NCBI GenBank assembly: GCA_902516235.1
Contig: CABXXO010000004.1
Location: 1-44,411, forward strand
Length of the DNA: 44,411 nucleotides
Reading direction: 5' to 3'
Source of the DNA: an uncultured Alphaproteobacteria bacterium
GTDB lineage: Bacteria > Pseudomonadota > Alphaproteobacteria > HIMB59
In this document: piece after piece, positions 24,105 to 35,985 of the stretch
Layout: every line of letters begins with the position of its first letter
Numbering within the stretch: position 1 is the first letter of the stretch
Made by a program: the position numbers and the translations under genes
Notes under the pieces: generated by a model
The model's database searches: none
Seen by the model: only the letters and a program-made list of their open reading frames with translations
Told to the model about the DNA's origin: nothing

Positions 24105-24956
24105 ATGTCTGATATTAAAAAAAAGTTAGACTTCTTATCAAAATCCTTCAAAGAGCTTACTGGATCTGATCTATCTAATAAAATAGCTAAATCATACGTA
24201 GACTTATTCAATCAAATAAAAAATAAAAAAACATTAATGATAGCTGGATCACAAGGTTCTGGTAAATCAACATTATCAATACAAATTAAAAAATATTTTA
24301 AAAAATTTTATTTTAAAACTGTTGTAATTCTTAGCATTGATGACTTTTATTTTTCATCCTATCAAAGAAAACAGTTGGCAAAAAAATTGAAAACTAATTT
24401 ATTTAATACCAGAGGTGTTCCATGTACACACAATTTAAAATTACTTATTGAGACAGTTGATAAATTAAAGAGAAATAATTTTCCAGTATATATTCCGATC
24501 TTTGACAAAGTAACTGATAATAAAAAAAAACATAATAGAAAAATTAATAAAGCAGATTTAATAATTTTAGAAGGGTGGTGTGTTGGCTCTAAACCAATTA
24601 ATCCCGAGTATTTAAAAAAAAATATAAATGACTTAGAAAAAATAAATGATCCCAATATGATATGGAGAACAGCTTACAATCAAGCCTTAGTTGAGTACCA
24701 AAAACTTTTTAATAAGTTTAACTATTATATTTTTATCAAACTACCTAACTGGCAATATGTTATTAACTGGAAATATAAACAGGAATTAGGTCTTCGTTCA
24801 TTGAGAAGTGACAATCATCTTAAAAAGAAACTCTTTCTATTTATCCAATATTATGAAAAATTGTCAAAATGGATGTCTTTTACTTCTCCTAATATATGTA
24901 ATGTTTTAATTACGTTAGATAAAAATCAAAAAACTAAAAAGATCTTATATAAATGA
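24105..24956 (+). CDS. D-glycerate 3-kinase (plant GLYK-type P-loop kinase)
   Basis: A 283-aa cytoplasmic kinase that makes 3-phosphoglycerate from D-glycerate. It has Walker A GSQGSGKST at residues 48-56, a SIDDFY motif typical of the uridine kinase/phosphoribulokinase fold, NTRGVPCTHNL, and LIILEGWCVG (Walker B region) followed by a WRTAYNQALVEYQKLF block seen in GLYK-type enzymes. The ATG has no SD. It overlaps the following phosphatase gene by 4 nt and opens a four-gene operon for glucosylglycerate. In the ancestral order it would follow tRNA-Arg by 10 nt, so its old promoter was probably that of the tRNA. Confidence 0.85.
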   Translation: MSDIKKKLDFLSKSFKELTGSDLSNKIAKSYVDLFNQIKNKKTLMIAGSQGSGKSTLSIQIKKYFKKFYFKTVVILSIDDFYFSSYQRKQLAKKLKTNLFNTRGVPCTHNLKLLIETVDKLKRNNFPVYIPIFDKVTDNKKKHNRKINKADLIILEGWCVGSKPINPEYLKKNINDLEKINDPNMIWRTAYNQALVEYQKLFNKFNYYIFIKLPNWQYVINWKYKQELGLRSLRSDNHLKKKLFLFIQYYEKLSKWMSFTSPNICNVLITLDKNQKTKKILYK

Positions 24957-25786
24957 AAAAATATCTAATCTTCACTGATCTCGATGGTACTTTATTAGAT
25001 CATGAAAATTACTCCTACGGTAATAACAAAAAAACTATTACTAGAATTATCAATAATGAAAATGATGTTATTTTTAATACAAGTAAGACATTTAGTGAGT
25101 CTATAAATTTATTAAAAAAATTAAATTTAACCAATATGCCTTTTAGCACAGAGAATGGGGCACTTTTATATTTTCCAAAAAATCGTTTTAAGAAAATTAA
25201 GAACTCATCTGATTACGATAAGTATTGGAAAATCAGAATTGCAAAATTATCCTCTAAGAATTGGTATCAATTTCTATTAAAAAAACAAAAAAAATTTAAA
25301 CTTCTAATAGCCCAAGATCTCCATTCTAAAATTTTAAAAAAATACACAAACTTAGATAATACTAGTAAGATGCTAAATAGAGAGGCTAGCCAAATTATTC
25401 TTTGGGAAGATAATTTGGTAAATTTAAAAAAATTTAAAAATGAACTTAAATCTGAAAAACAGGGAATATTAATACAAGGAAGTAGATTCATGCAAGTTTC
25501 ATCTGTATGCAACAAAAGAATAGCTAAAAAGTTAATATCTCATGTATATGATCATCAATTTTATGGTACATACTTTAAAAATACTATAGCTCTAGGCGAC
25601 AGTAAAAATGATATTGATATGTTAAATTCTGCCAGTTACTCTTGTCTTATAAAAAATCCATCTGGATCTTTCCCTAAGTTGCATTCAAATAAAAAAAATA
25701 TAATAAAATCATCAAAGTTTGCACCTGACGGTTGGAGTCAAGTCCTGTATAAATTGAACAATACATTGGAGAATAAAATTTTTTAA
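24953..25786 (+). CDS. Glucosyl-3-phosphoglycerate phosphatase (MPGP-type HAD)
   Basis: A 277-aa HAD phosphatase of the mannosyl-3-phosphoglycerate phosphatase type. Motif I FTDLDGTLLD is at the N terminus and motif IV LGDSKNDIDML is near residue 214; a cap domain lies between, including FSTENGALLYFP. It should remove phosphate from glucosyl-3-phosphoglycerate to give glucosylglycerate. The glucosyl rather than mannosyl substrate is inferred from the adjacent GpgS-type synthase and glucosylglycerate phosphorylase-like gene. ATGA overlap with the kinase upstream, and 2 nt before the synthase. Confidence 0.85.
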   Translation: MKKYLIFTDLDGTLLDHENYSYGNNKKTITRIINNENDVIFNTSKTFSESINLLKKLNLTNMPFSTENGALLYFPKNRFKKIKNSSDYDKYWKIRIAKLSSKNWYQFLLKKQKKFKLLIAQDLHSKILKKYTNLDNTSKMLNREASQIILWEDNLVNLKKFKNELKSEKQGILIQGSRFMQVSSVCNKRIAKKLISHVYDHQFYGTYFKNTIALGDSKNDIDMLNSASYSCLIKNPSGSFPKLHSNKKNIIKSSKFAPDGWSQVLYKLNNTLENKIF

Positions 25787-25788
25787 AT

Positions 25789-27000
25789 ATGCCTGATTTT
25801 CATCAAAATGGTGTCATAGCAACTCTTCATAATTTTAATACAAAAAAAATTGAAAAAATTGAAAAAGATCTTTTATCTTTTTCAAAAACTTCTCCTATGA
25901 CTTTAATTTTACCTTCTCTTTATTCTGAGTTAGAAAAACCAGCTTTGACTTATATTGTTAATACTTTAAAGAAAGTAAAATACATCAAAAATGTAGTTAT
26001 TGGTTTAGATCAAGCTAATAAAAATGAATTTTTAAAAGCTAAAAAGTTTTTTTCAGTCCTTCCACAGAAAACTTATATCCTTTGGAACGATGGTCCTAGA
26101 TTAAAAAAAATAGACCAGGTTTTATCCAACCTTGACTTATCTCCGACAGAAAAAGGTAAGGGTAGAAATATATGGTACTGTATGGGTTTTGTAATCTCTT
26201 TAAAAGACTCTGGAACAGTGGCTATGCACGATTGTGATATTGTTACCTATGATAAAAATTTATTAGCTAAGTTATTTTATCCTATTGCAAACCCAAAGTT
26301 TTCTTTTGATTTTTGTAAAGGTTTTTACCCCCGCGTAGCTCAAGGTAAAATGAATGGAAGAGTTACAAGATTACTAGTAACACCTTTAGTAAAATCTTTA
26401 CAAAAAATGGTTGGTTATAATGAATATCTTAATTTCCTAGATATATTTAAGTATCCTTTAGCTGGTGAATTTTCATTTAAGTATGATCTTTTAAATGATA
26501 TCAGAGTTCCTCACGATTGGGGTTTAGAGATTGGAATACTATCTGAAATGTATAGAAACTTTGCTAATAATCGTATTTGTCAAGTTGATTTGGCAGAAAC
26601 CTATGAGCATAAACACCAAGAGGTTTCAAAAAATAATAGACAAAAAGGTTTATCTAAAATGACCATTGATATTTCTAAAGCTATTTTTAGAAAACTCGCT
26701 ACACAAGGTCAGGTATTTTCTCATGAAAAATTTCGTTCATTAAAAGCTACATACTTTCGTATGGCTCTTGATATGGTTCAGATATATAAAACAGATGCTG
26801 AAATGAATGGCTTGGACTATGATGTTCATAAAGAAGAGGAAATGGTTGAGCTGTTCGCACAAAACATCATTGAAGCAGGCAAGATTTTTCTAGAGTCTCC
26901 TAGTGAAAATCCCAACATCCCAACTTGGAGAAGAATTGACAGTGCAGATCCAACAATTCTAGATAATTTTAATAAAGCTGTAAAAGAAGATAACAAATAA
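25789..27000 (+). CDS. gpgS: Glucosyl-3-phosphoglycerate synthase (GT81-type)
   Basis: A 403-aa retaining glycosyltransferase that moves glucose from an NDP-glucose to 3-phosphoglycerate. Metal-binding DCD motif at residue about 147 (AMHDCDIV), preceded by GKGRNIWYCMGFVISL, and a conserved RVPHDWGLEIGILSEMY block downstream, both typical of GpgS. No membrane segment. Together with the phosphatase upstream it forms the two-step route to glucosylglycerate, a compatible solute made by many marine bacteria under salt stress or nitrogen limitation. Confidence 0.9.
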   Translation: MPDFHQNGVIATLHNFNTKKIEKIEKDLLSFSKTSPMTLILPSLYSELEKPALTYIVNTLKKVKYIKNVVIGLDQANKNEFLKAKKFFSVLPQKTYILWNDGPRLKKIDQVLSNLDLSPTEKGKGRNIWYCMGFVISLKDSGTVAMHDCDIVTYDKNLLAKLFYPIANPKFSFDFCKGFYPRVAQGKMNGRVTRLLVTPLVKSLQKMVGYNEYLNFLDIFKYPLAGEFSFKYDLLNDIRVPHDWGLEIGILSEMYRNFANNRICQVDLAETYEHKHQEVSKNNRQKGLSKMTIDISKAIFRKLATQGQVFSHEKFRSLKATYFRMALDMVQIYKTDAEMNGLDYDVHKEEEMVELFAQNIIEAGKIFLESPSENPNIPTWRRIDSADPTILDNFNKAVKEDNK

Positions 27001-27001
27001 G

Positions 27002-28729
27002 TTGAGAGAAGAATTAAAAAATAATTTAAATATCCATTTTCAAATTATTTATAAAGATATTTTAGATCAAAATGAGATCTTAAAGCTAATTAATATGGTT
27101 TTAGATATATTTGAAAACAAAGATCAGGGTATTACTGAACCTAATTGGTCACAAAAAGATATTTTTTTAATATCATATGGAGACTCTATTGTTGAAAACT
27201 CAGATAATAAATTAAAATCACTATCTAAATTTTTAAATAAATATTGTAAGAACCACTTTAATAATGTTCATATTTTGCCCTTTTTCCCATATAGCTCTGA
27301 TGACGGATTTTCTATAACAGATTATGAAATTGTAAGACCTGATTTAGGCAACTGGCAAGACATGAAATTATTGTCAAAAGATTTTAGAGTCATGAGCGAT
27401 ATAGTTATAAATCATGCCTCTATAAAAAGTAAATATTTTAAAAACTTTATTGAAAATAAGGAAGATACACAAAATTTTTTTATCAAACTAAAAAATGTTA
27501 AAGAAGGATATGAGAGTGTGGTACGTCCCAGAAGTTCAGATCTTTTTAAGGAGTACGCAATCAATGATGAGACTTTTTATTTGTGGTGTACATTTAGCCA
27601 TGATCAGGTAGATTTTAATTTCAAAAATCCTAAGGTTCTTTTTTTCTTTATCAAATTAATCCATTTATATTTAAAAAATGGTATCAGAGTATTTCGATTA
27701 GATGCTATTGCTTTTCTGTGGAAAGAATATGGAACTAATTGTTTAAACTTACCTCAAACACATGAAGTTGTTAAACTCATAAGGACTCTTTTAAATGCAT
27801 ATAGTAAAAACACACTTCTTATAACAGAAACAAATTTACCTAATTTAGAAAATCTTAGTTATTTTGGGGAAAATGATGAAGCTAATGCAATATACAACTT
27901 TGCTCTACCTCCTTTATTATTGTGGACATTAGTAATGGGTGACAGCACAGCTATTAGAAAATGGTCAATGAGCATGCCTCCTGCGAAAGATAACACTTCT
28001 TATTTTAATTTTATAGCTTCACATGATGGAATTGGTCTTAGACCTACAGAGGGTATTTTAACTGACAAAGAAAGAGACACATTAGTAGATATCATGACTG
28101 ACTTTGGTGGCCAGACTACTAAAAGAAAAAAAATTGATAACACAGAGTCTGTCTATGAAATAAACATCTCCCTGCTTGATGCTCTTAAAGGTACTTTTTT
28201 TGGAACTGATCACATGCAGTTAGAGAGATTTGTGTGTTGTCACTCCATAATGTTAGGTATTGAGGGAATACCAGCTATTTATATACACAGTCTCGTTGGA
28301 TCTACAAATGACTATAAACAAGTTGAAGAAACAAAAAATAAGAGATCGATTAACAGAAGATCATGGAAGTATGATGAAATTGATAAATTACTAAGTGACA
28401 AAGATACATTAAATAATCAGATCTACAGTGAGTTATCAAAATTAATCGATATTAGAAAAGATCAACCAGCTTTTCATCCGAACGCCACTCAATTTACATT
28501 TAATTTAGGAAAAAACTTTTTTGGCTTTTGGAGACAAAGTCACGATAAAAGACAATCTATTTTTTGTGTTAGTAATGTTACTAATGTTTTTCAATATTTA
28601 GATTTATCAGAATTAAATTTAATTTCCTCTAATGAGTGGTGGGATTTAATTTCTAATGAAATTATTATTGATATTAAATCTACAATAACTCTTAAAGCTT
28701 ACCAAACTATGTGGATTACAAACTATTAA
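27002..28729 (+). CDS. GH13_18 glycoside phosphorylase, likely glucosylglycerate phosphorylase
   Basis: A 575-aa enzyme of the sucrose phosphorylase subfamily. The catalytic nucleophile is D234 (FRLDAIAFLWKEYG), the acid/base E276 (LLITETNLP), and IASHDGIGLRP carries the transition-state Asp. The stretch FLWKEYGTNCLNLPQTHEVVKL is typical of glucosylglycerate-type phosphorylases rather than plain sucrose phosphorylase. It would split glucosylglycerate with phosphate to glucose-1-phosphate and D-glycerate. It starts at a TTG 1 nt after the gpgS stop; the first ATG is about 90 nt further in and would cut into conserved sequence. With the other three genes it closes a synthesis and recycling loop. 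Confidence 0.85.
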   Translation: MREELKNNLNIHFQIIYKDILDQNEILKLINMVLDIFENKDQGITEPNWSQKDIFLISYGDSIVENSDNKLKSLSKFLNKYCKNHFNNVHILPFFPYSSDDGFSITDYEIVRPDLGNWQDMKLLSKDFRVMSDIVINHASIKSKYFKNFIENKEDTQNFFIKLKNVKEGYESVVRPRSSDLFKEYAINDETFYLWCTFSHDQVDFNFKNPKVLFFFIKLIHLYLKNGIRVFRLDAIAFLWKEYGTNCLNLPQTHEVVKLIRTLLNAYSKNTLLITETNLPNLENLSYFGENDEANAIYNFALPPLLLWTLVMGDSTAIRKWSMSMPPAKDNTSYFNFIASHDGIGLRPTEGILTDKERDTLVDIMTDFGGQTTKRKKIDNTESVYEINISLLDALKGTFFGTDHMQLERFVCCHSIMLGIEGIPAIYIHSLVGSTNDYKQVEETKNKRSINRRSWKYDEIDKLLSDKDTLNNQIYSELSKLIDIRKDQPAFHPNATQFTFNLGKNFFGFWRQSHDKRQSIFCVSNVTNVFQYLDLSELNLISSNEWWDLISNEIIIDIKSTITLKAYQTMWITNY

Positions 28730-28818
28730 TTAAGACATGTAATTTATTCATATTTAGGTTATCTGAGACTTTTTTTCCATTACTTTCACATTTAAATATA
28801 TGATATGTTTAAAATATC

Positions 28819-30132
28819 ATGACAGATCCTAAAACATACAAATTTAACACTAAGACATTACATAGTGGGCATCAGCCAGATAAAAATTTTGGCTCACGTG
28901 CTGTTCCAATTTATCAAACAACCTCTTATCTATTTCAAGACGCGGATCATGCCGCTGCATTGTTCAATCTTGAAGAGGGTGGACATATTTATAGTAGAAT
29001 ATCAAATCCTACTATCTCAGTGCTAGAAGAAAGAGTTGCTGCTCTTGAAGGTGGTTCAGCTGCTTTAGCTACTGCTTCAGGAATGAGTGCAATGACTCTT
29101 GCTATTTTAAATATTTGTAGTGCAGGTGATCATGTAGTTTCCTCTTCACAGCTTTATGGAGGATCATTTAATTTATTAAGATTAACCTTAAAAAGATTTG
29201 GAATTGATACGACATTTGTAAAACCAAGAGACACTGAAGGTTTTAAAAATGCAATTCAACCAAACACCAAATGTATTTGGGGCGAACTAATAGGAAACCC
29301 CGGTATTGAAATTATGGACTTACCTGAAATTTCTAAAATCGCAAAGGAAGCAAATATACCTCTTATGGTTGATGGAACTTTTAACACCCCATATCTATGT
29401 AATTTATTTGATTTAGGTGCAGATATTATTACTCACTCTCTGACAAAGTGGATGGCTGGTCATGGAACTTCAATGGGTGGAATTATTGTTGAAAAGGGTG
29501 ATTTTGATTGGAATAAAGGGAATAAATTTCCAACAATGACTGAGCCATATGAAGGCTATCACGGTTTATCTTTTGCAGAAGAATTTGGACCCGCTGCTTT
29601 TACAATGAGAGCTAGAGCTGAAGGTATGAGAGATTTTGGACCATGTATGAGTCCAACAAATGCTTTTAATATTTTAATAGGTATTGAAACTTTATCAGTC
29701 AGAATGGAAAAACATCTATCTAATACTCAAATTATGCTTGATTACTTAACAAACAATGAGAGTGTATCATGGGTTAATCATCCAAGTTTACCTGATCATC
29801 CAGATCACAAAGTAGCTTCTAAGTTAATGCCAAAAGGTGCTGGTTCAATGATAGCATTTGGTATTAAGGGTGGAAAAGAGGCAGGTCATGCATTTATAAA
29901 TGCCTTGAAGCTTACCTCTCACCTCGCCAATGTTGGCGATGCAAAATCTTTGGTTATTCATCCTGCATCTGCAACACACTCTCAAATGGACAAGAAATCA
30001 CTTGAGTTAGCTGGTTTAACTGAAGATATGATAAGATTTTCAGTGGGACTAGAAGACATGGAAGATATTATGACTGACTTCGATATGGGTTTTAAAGCGT
30101 CTCAAAGACCAAGACTTGTTGCTTCTAAATGA
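28819..30132 (+). CDS. metY: O-acetylhomoserine sulfhydrylase
   Basis: A 437-aa PLP enzyme of the Cys/Met metabolism family. FNTKTLHSGHQPD...SRAVPIYQTTSYLF is the standard MetY opening, the PLP lysine is K210 in HSLTKWMAGHGTSMGG, and the protein has the extra length (about 430 aa) that separates OAH sulfhydrylases from cystathionine synthases and lyases. It makes homocysteine from O-acetylhomoserine and sulfide. The 89-bp leader was checked for a SAM riboswitch and none was seen. The next gene overlaps by 4 nt. Confidence 0.92.
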   Translation: MTDPKTYKFNTKTLHSGHQPDKNFGSRAVPIYQTTSYLFQDADHAAALFNLEEGGHIYSRISNPTISVLEERVAALEGGSAALATASGMSAMTLAILNICSAGDHVVSSSQLYGGSFNLLRLTLKRFGIDTTFVKPRDTEGFKNAIQPNTKCIWGELIGNPGIEIMDLPEISKIAKEANIPLMVDGTFNTPYLCNLFDLGADIITHSLTKWMAGHGTSMGGIIVEKGDFDWNKGNKFPTMTEPYEGYHGLSFAEEFGPAAFTMRARAEGMRDFGPCMSPTNAFNILIGIETLSVRMEKHLSNTQIMLDYLTNNESVSWVNHPSLPDHPDHKVASKLMPKGAGSMIAFGIKGGKEAGHAFINALKLTSHLANVGDAKSLVIHPASATHSQMDKKSLELAGLTEDMIRFSVGLEDMEDIMTDFDMGFKASQRPRLVASK

Positions 30133-30938
30133 AGATAAAGATAAATGGTAAAGATGCTTATTATACTTCCAGTGGAAGAGAGATAGATAAAAAACAACCA
30201 ACTATTGTATTTGTTCATGGTAGTGGTTTGACTCATGTTACTTGGGTTCTTCAAACTCGGTATTTTGCTTTTCATGGATACAATACAATAGCTGTTGATT
30301 TACCAGGTCATGGTGAGTCAGAGGGTCCTGCTTTAAAAACAATTGAGGAAATGGCTGATTGGATTGCTGATTTGATAACTTCTTTAGGAATAGAGAAGAC
30401 TTCTTATGTCGGTCATTCACAAGGATGTTTAGTTGGTTTAGAATTCGCTCAAAGACACCCTGATAAATTAGAACTTCTGGCTTTAATAAATGGATCTATG
30501 TCAATGAAAATGAATACAGAGCTTTTAAACTTAGCATTAAACAAAGATCAAAAAGCTGTAGATTTAATGATGGATTGGGTACACGGACCTTTAGGACATA
30601 AAGGTGGCCATCCTGTTCCAGGGTTAAGCCATTTAGGAATGGGTGGTCAATTAGTGTCATCTAATAATAATGGAACACTAGGCACAGACTTTAATGCATG
30701 TGATATTTACGCAAATGGACTGAAAGCTGCAGAAAGTGTAAAGCATCCTACTTTATGTATTGTTGGTAAGCATGATAAAATGACACCTAAAAAAGTTGGA
30801 TTAGAATTAGCGTCTAAAATAAAAGACTCAAAAACTATTGTTCTTGAAGAGTCAGGACATATGGCAATTTTAGAAACTGCAAGTGAAACTAAAAATTTAT
30901 TAAAAAACTTTTTTAGGGAACATAGAAGTGCATCATAA
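30129..30938 (+). CDS. Alpha/beta hydrolase
   Basis: A 269-aa soluble hydrolase with the triad visible: Ser97 in GHSQG, Asp216 in GKHDKMTP and His244 in ESGHMAI; the oxyanion loop is FVHGSG near residue 29. It starts inside the metY stop (ATGA) and overlaps the GFA-fold gene by 11 nt, so it is in one unit with metY. It lacks the long lid of homoserine O-acetyltransferases, so that role is unlikely. Substrate unknown; an esterase or thioesterase activity is plausible. Confidence 0.88.
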   Translation: MKIKINGKDAYYTSSGREIDKKQPTIVFVHGSGLTHVTWVLQTRYFAFHGYNTIAVDLPGHGESEGPALKTIEEMADWIADLITSLGIEKTSYVGHSQGCLVGLEFAQRHPDKLELLALINGSMSMKMNTELLNLALNKDQKAVDLMMDWVHGPLGHKGGHPVPGLSHLGMGGQLVSSNNNGTLGTDFNACDIYANGLKAAESVKHPTLCIVGKHDKMTPKKVGLELASKIKDSKTIVLEESGHMAILETASETKNLLKNFFREHRSAS

Positions 30939-31272
30939 GGGTTCTTGTCATTGCAAGGCAATTGAATTTGAAATTGAGTCCGATCTCGACAAAATTATGC
31001 AGTGTAATTGCTCAATATGCATAAGAAAAAATGCAAAGATGATCATGGTGCCTAAGGATAACTTTAAACTTTTAAAAGGAGAGAGTGATTTATCACTTTA
31101 TCAGTTCAATTTAAATTTAGCTGAACATTTTTTTTGTAAACATTGTGGTATTTATACTCATCATAATCGAAGAACAGATCCGAACGGTATGGGTATAAAT
31201 TTAGGATGTTTAGACGATGTCGATCCTTTAGATTACGATGCTGGTCTTAATGACGGAAGAAAACTCTCTTAG
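30928..31272 (+). CDS. GFA/CENP-V fold zinc protein
   Basis: A 114-aa protein of the glutathione-dependent formaldehyde-activating enzyme family (Mss4-like beta fold). The zinc ligands show as GSCHCKAIEFEIE, CNCSICIRKNAK and FFCKHCGIYTHH. Family members are annotated as S-hydroxymethylglutathione synthases, but many have unknown substrates. It starts at a GTG (30928) with AGGGA about 9 nt upstream, overlapping the hydrolase gene. Last gene of the metY unit. Confidence 0.88.
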   Translation: MHHKGSCHCKAIEFEIESDLDKIMQCNCSICIRKNAKMIMVPKDNFKLLKGESDLSLYQFNLNLAEHFFCKHCGIYTHHNRRTDPNGMGINLGCLDDVDPLDYDAGLNDGRKLS

Positions 31273-31295
31273 TTCAGTCCTTGATTTTAATATAA

Positions 31296-34318
<3,023 letters not shown>

Positions 34319-34357
34319 TGGACTGGCTAATAAGTGGCGTAAAATATAGAAAAAAAA

Positions 34358-34438
34358 CTTACACACTTCTTACACACTTTTCAAAATCGTTCCATTTTTC
34401 AACATATTTAAAATCTATCTTACACAAAACTTACACAT
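34358..34438 (+). repeat. Left CTTACACA arm-like sites of the guaA mini-element
   Basis: Four copies in two pairs: 34358-34366 and 34369-34377, then 34419-34427 and 34430-34438, each pair exactly 11 bp apart, all in one orientation. The regular one-turn spacing suggests cooperative binding by an integrase or accessory protein. Confidence 0.75.
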
Positions 34439-34500
34439 TTCTGATACTACTCCAAATCATAAGTTGAAAACATAATAAAAAATTGAGATATTTTTAATAA

Positions 34501-34868
34501 ATGCCTCAATGTCCAAAATGTAATATCAATGCTTTTCACAATAATGTGTGTAACAGATGTGGTTATATTGAAAAAAAAATGAAGTTAAAACTTCAGAAAT
34601 AACAATTAATGAAAATGAACATAAGGAGAAAAAGATAGAAATGAATGGAAATGAAAATACCCACACGCCAAAATCTGAAAATAATAATTTGATAACTTGT
34701 CCAGACTGTAAAAAAGAAATTTCCCGTAATGCCGAAGCCTGCCCTCATTGTGGAGCGAGATTAAAAACATCATTTTTATATAAATTTATAAAATGGGGAC
34801 TTATTATTGGGGCTATATTTTTTGTTTTTCAAATTATACTTGCTATAGTTGCCTTTAATACAATTTAA
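34501..34868 (+). pseudogene. Double zinc-ribbon membrane protein split by a -1 shift at an A9 run
   Basis: The 5' part (ATG 34501 to TAA 34602) encodes 33 residues with CPKC and CNRC, a zinc ribbon. The 3' part (open from just after the A run; usable ATG 34641, 75 aa) has a second ribbon (CPDC, CPHC), then one membrane segment at the end (WGLIIGAIFFVFQIILAIVAF). Moving back one base in the A9 run at 34571-34579 joins both into one protein of about 122 aa with two zinc ribbons and a C-terminal anchor. It may be a disabled gene, a slippage-expressed gene, or a homopolymer sequencing error; sequence alone cannot tell. The 75-aa part could also be translated alone, with AAGGAG upstream. Confidence 0.65.
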
Positions 34869-34968
34869 AAATATTTATTTTAACAAGTATTATAAAAAAG
34901 GTTCAAATAAAGGGATAAAGTTATGTTCGAATGTGCTTTATAAAAACTTTGTCTTTTTATGAGACAAT

Positions 34969-35066
34969 AAACTTACACAATGTGTAAGTTTAAATTTAAA
35001 TGTCTATATTTTATAATACCAATCAATTTTAAAAATGAGATTTAATCTTACACAAAACTTACACAC
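34969..35066 (+). repeat. Right CTTACACA arm-like sites, including a perfect palindrome
   Basis: A perfect 11-bp inverted repeat with a 1-bp centre at 34969-34991 (AAACTTACACA and its complement), then a direct pair at 35047-35055 and 35058-35066, again 11 bp apart. The set mirrors the left end. The palindrome could fold in RNA but has no T tract, so it is read as a binding site. The rest of 34869-35114 is AT-rich with no gene seen. Confidence 0.75.
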
Positions 35067-35114
35067 TTCTAAAATGGGTGGTAGAATGATTGGCTTACAA
35101 TGTTAATTTCATCA

Positions 35115-35131
35115 TCTACTATTGAGTGGGA
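35115..35131 (+). repeat. Right core repeat of the guaA insertion
   Basis: Exact 17-bp copy of 34298-34314. Followed by ATAA, which completes GAA TAA, probably the original guaA end, and then by the TTG of the PhzF-like gene 4 nt later. Confidence 0.9.
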
Positions 35132-35139
35132 ATAAATAA

Positions 35140-35925
35140 TTGAAAATTCCTATCTACCAAGTTGATGCTTTTGCATCAAAAATTTTCAAAGGAAATCCCG
35201 CAGCTGTATGCCCTTTAAAAGAATGGTTACCTGATCAAATAATGCAAAATATAGCTATGGAGAATAATTTATCAGAAACGGCATTCTACATAGAAGAGGG
35301 AGACAAATATTATATAAGGTGGTTCACTCCTAAAGCTGAGCTAGATTTAGCTGGCCACCCGACTTTAGCAACTGCTCATATTTTAATAAATGAATATAAA
35401 ACTAAGATTAGATCATTGATTTTCAAAACAAAAATAGGTGATACCTTAAATGTTTCTATTAATAGAAATCTTTATCTAATGGACTTTCCTTCAAGGCCGC
35501 CAAAAGCTGTTAAAGCGACATCTGATATTTTTGAAGCATTAGGAAAAACTCCTATTGAACTGTTAGCACATAGAGACCTAATAGCAGTATTTGAAAATCA
35601 AAATGATATTAAATATATGAAGCCAGATTTAGAAAAATTAAAGAAACTTAATTACCCTTCTGTTGTAATTACAGCAAAAGGAGATGAGTCAGATTTTGTT
35701 TCAAGGAATTTTGCTCCAAAATTAGGCATCCCTGAAGATCCTGTAACAGGCTCCTCTCATTGTGAATTAATTCCATATTGGTCAAAAAAACTCAATAAAA
35801 AAGAGATGATTGCTCTTCAAATTTCTGAAAGAGGTGGAAAAGTTCATTGCACAGATATGAATGATAGAGTTCTCATAGGGGGAGAAGCAATAACTTTTTT
35901 TAGAGGTGAAATTGAACTAGCCTAA
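35140..35925 (+). CDS. PhzF-family isomerase-like protein
   Basis: A 261-aa protein of the PhzF/diaminopimelate-epimerase fold. QVDAFASKIFKGNPAAVCPL opens it, the catalytic Glu is E46 in NNLSETAFY, WFTPKAELDLAGHPTLATAH is the second conserved strand, and EDPVTGSSHC is the C-terminal half-site. The family catalyses isomerisation, but the substrate is generally unknown outside phenazine producers. It starts at a TTG; GTGGGA about 9 nt upstream lies within the core repeat, so the RBS survived insertion. Probably once co-transcribed with guaA. Confidence 0.9.
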   Translation: MKIPIYQVDAFASKIFKGNPAAVCPLKEWLPDQIMQNIAMENNLSETAFYIEEGDKYYIRWFTPKAELDLAGHPTLATAHILINEYKTKIRSLIFKTKIGDTLNVSINRNLYLMDFPSRPPKAVKATSDIFEALGKTPIELLAHRDLIAVFENQNDIKYMKPDLEKLKKLNYPSVVITAKGDESDFVSRNFAPKLGIPEDPVTGSSHCELIPYWSKKLNKKEMIALQISERGGKVHCTDMNDRVLIGGEAITFFRGEIELA

Positions 35926-35985
35926 AAAAAAATTTTTAATATTTTAATACTTTAGATATTTATAAAAAAATCTATTTTAAATATT

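Noticed and set aside
28730-28818. Possible SAM riboswitch before metY
   Set aside because: The leader is AT-rich with no SAM-II or SAM-V core (no GCTAAA/GAGG pseudoknot pattern), although such switches are known before metY in related marine bacteria.
34969-34991. Perfect palindrome as a transcription terminator
   Set aside because: The stem is AT-rich, has a 1-bp centre and is not followed by a T run; it contains the same site as the other arm-like repeats.
34358-35066. CRISPR-like reading of the repeated CTTACACA units
   Set aside because: Units are 8-9 bp in 11-bp pairs without uniform spacers or longer repeats; they fit protein-binding sites and not a CRISPR array.
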